Below are positions 7,326 to 8,018 of a stretch of DNA of 8,018 bases, one piece after another. Location of the stretch: positions 1 through 8,018 of the forward strand of contig JAHEMX010000145.1 in NCBI GenBank assembly GCA_024643445.1, written 5' to 3'. Both the position numbers and the translations under genes were made by a program. The stretch is from Desulfobulbaceae bacterium (GTDB lineage Bacteria > Desulfobacterota > Desulfobulbia > Desulfobulbales > Desulfocapsaceae). Position 1 is the stretch's first letter, and every line of letters starts with the position of its first letter. Under the pieces are notes generated by a model. That model saw nothing but the letters and a program-made list of their open reading frames with translations, was not told the origin of the DNA and made no database searches.

Positions 7326-7526
7326 TGAAATTTTGAGGCTAAAGAGAACTACTCGGGGCAGCTCCTGCGGCCGGGCCATGAGGCTGCCGATGCGCCAGCC
7401 CTCAGAATCTCGGTCAGGTATATGATGGCAACATCCAACAGATAGGCCGGGTTCTGTTTCCAGCTTTGTGTGACACAACGAACATGCGCCGCGATACAAG
7501 CTGCTCGCTACATTTTTCGAGTGGTT
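7326..7526 (-). other. Start-less reading frame with a heme-type CxxCH motif, possible gene remnant
   Basis: On the minus strand a 67-codon frame is open between TAA (7527-7529) and TGA (7323-7325). Its first part reads LYRGACSLCHTK, with a c-type-cytochrome-like CxxCH, followed by Cys-Cys-His-His about 15 residues later. There is no ATG before the motif, only a TTG at 7497-7499 without a ribosome binding site, and no signal peptide, so I do not call a gene. A second minus frame (7352-7507) is also open, which suggests GC-rich DNA that is open by chance. It is either a decayed fragment, part of a dispersed repeat, or noise. Confidence 0.25.
7466..7478. repeat. Perfect 6-1-6 palindrome TTGTGT-G-ACACAA
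   Basis: A 13-bp perfect inverted repeat about 140 bases upstream of the ArsR start. It has the same 6-1-6 layout as the palindrome at 7082-7094 but a different sequence. It may be an operator. It lies inside the CxxCH reading frame at 7326-7526, so it could also be incidental. Confidence 0.35.
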
Positions 7527-7562
7527 TTAAAAGGAAATCATAAGGAACAACAAAAATAATGC

Positions 7563-7590
7563 TTTACAATTCCTTCTTGACTATTAAATT
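7563..7590 (+). promoter_or_regulatory. Candidate promoter of the ArsR gene
   Basis: TTTACA (7563-7568, 5 of 6 to the -35 consensus), a 16-base spacer and TAAATT (7585-7590, 4 of 6 to the -10 consensus). Transcription would start near 7597, about 22 bases before the ArsR start at 7619. TTAA-A-TTAA (7584-7592) overlaps the -10 box and could be an autoregulatory operator, as is common for ArsR proteins. The match is only fair. Confidence 0.35.
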
Positions 7591-7618
7591 AAACACTGAA
7601 ATTTATGGGGAGGAAACC

Positions 7619-7918
7619 ATGGAAGAAGATATGAAGGACGAGCAGATAGAGGCAATATCGAAGTTACTTAAATCGATGTCACATCCAATCCGGCTCAAGA
7701 TACTTTGCCTGTTGCAGGAACAGGAAATGTCTGTTGGAGATATCCGGGAGCAGGTCAAAACAACAAATGCCAATGTTTCACAGCACCTCAATATTCTTCG
7801 CAGCCAGGGAATCATAGATTTTCGAAAAGATGCCAATTTTATCTACAACCGGATTACCGACAAACGTATTCTTGAGCTGATCGAGAAAATGCGCTATCTG
7901 TTCTGTCCTGCCCATTAA
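7619..7918 (+). CDS. ArsR-family repressor, candidate persulfide/sulfide sensor
   Basis: A 99-residue winged-helix repressor, expected to act as a dimer on its own promoter. The fold is clear: LLKSMSHPIRLKILCLL at 16-32, recognition region TNANVSQHLNILRSQGII at 49-66, and wing DFRKDANFIYNRI at 67-79. The metal-binding ELCVCDL motif of arsenic sensors is absent (SVGDIRE instead). Two cysteines remain, Cys30 in the second helix and Cys96 in the last helix, 66 residues apart. SqrR (Cys41/Cys107) and BigR (Cys42/Cys108) have the same spacing and form a sulfur bridge, so a reactive-sulfur signal is likely. The start at 7619 has GGGGAGG five bases upstream and follows the candidate promoter. An ATG at 7559 with a poor, distant ribosome binding site would add 20 residues unlike the family. 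A likely DUF2892 gene follows 60 bases later, as in the E. coli ygaVP operon. Confidence 0.9.
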   Translation: MEEDMKDEQIEAISKLLKSMSHPIRLKILCLLQEQEMSVGDIREQVKTTNANVSQHLNILRSQGIIDFRKDANFIYNRITDKRILELIEKMRYLFCPAH

Positions 7919-7978
7919 ACGGACGGACATTCAGTTCTGTCCCCAACCACGACCATCCAAGCAAATGGAGAAGAGGTT

Positions 7979-8018
7979 ATGATTGTTACCGATTGGATTC
8001 ACAGCATCGCCGGCTTCT
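7979..8018 (+). CDS. Start of a probable DUF2892 (YgaP-like) membrane protein, cut by the window edge
   Basis: Only 13 codons are visible, from ATG at 7979 (MIVTDWIHSIAGF), with GGAG and AGAGG just upstream as ribosome binding site. The pattern of a short polar start followed by an (R/H)xIAGF-type segment recalls DUF2892 proteins, the membrane part of YgaP, which usually go on into two transmembrane helices. The position 60 bases after an ArsR gene of the SqrR/BigR/YgaV type fits this. Thirteen residues cannot prove it. A sulfurtransferase or another small membrane protein remains possible. It is probably in one operon with the repressor. Confidence 0.5.
   Translation, partial: MIVTDWIHSIAGF

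Larger units (their letters stand above)
6843..7618. other. Long divergent intergenic region between acs and the arsR-type gene
   Basis: 776 bases without a supportable gene. It should hold promoters and operators for acs (leftward) and the ArsR gene (rightward). It is patchy in composition: an A-rich part at about 6960-7080, a mixed part with several dyads at about 7080-7260, an AT-rich part at about 7260-7345, a GC-rich islet at about 7350-7510 with a start-less CxxCH reading frame, then AT-rich sequence up to the ArsR start. I found no convincing sigma70 or sigma54 promoter for acs. The dyads and the islet are listed separately. Confidence 0.7.

Noticed and set aside
7559..7618. Upstream start for the ArsR gene giving 119 residues
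   Set aside because: The ribosome binding site is distant and weak, the extra 20 residues do not look like the family, and the likely promoter lies downstream of that ATG. The start at 7619 has GGGGAGG.
7925..7942. GGACA/TGTCC hairpin after the ArsR stop as a terminator
   Set aside because: Only 5 bp with an 8-nt loop and no T-tract, and the next gene starts 37 bases later on the same strand.

Overview
The window looks like a chromosomal, housekeeping-plus-signalling stretch from a Gram-negative bacterium. My best guess is a deltaproteobacterium of the Desulfobacterota type. This rests on the style of the alanyl-tRNA synthetase N-terminus, an AMP-forming acetyl-CoA synthetase, and a predicted sulfide-type ArsR regulator. 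The assignment is tentative because no rRNA or other taxonomic marker is present. I see no tRNA, rRNA, CRISPR array, insertion sequence or phage gene.

Layout, left to right. Positions 1-1736 (minus) hold the first 578 codons of alaS, cut by the window edge in its editing domain. A 271-bp gap to its right carries a candidate alaS promoter and a strong hairpin just before the alaS ribosome binding site. Positions 2008-4695 (minus) hold two genes that abut with no gap: a 655-residue CNB-CBS-CBS-DUF294 nucleotidyltransferase-like signalling protein, then a DEDDh 3'-5' exonuclease. A near-perfect intrinsic terminator (4773-4809) separates them from acs (4854-6842, minus), which is upstream. From 6843 to 7618 lies an unusually long divergent intergenic region with several short perfect dyads, GC-rich islets and a cytochrome-like CxxCH reading frame without a proper start. 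On the plus strand, 7619-7918 encodes a 99-residue ArsR repressor. A further gene starts at 7979 and runs off the window, probably a DUF2892 (YgaP-like) membrane protein.

How the genes may work together. Acs turns acetate into acetyl-CoA. The CNB-CBS-DUF294 protein and the exonuclease are known neighbours of acetate genes (acs or the ActP permease) in several gammaproteobacteria, so their presence beside acs here suggests a conserved but functionally unexplained acetate-linked module. This is the best candidate for an undescribed system in the window. On the other side, the ArsR protein has two cysteines 66 residues apart, the same spacing as the persulfide-sensing pair of SqrR/BigR. A DUF2892-like gene follows it, which recalls the ygaVP operon. 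That suggests a small sulfide or reactive-sulfur response unit divergent from acs.
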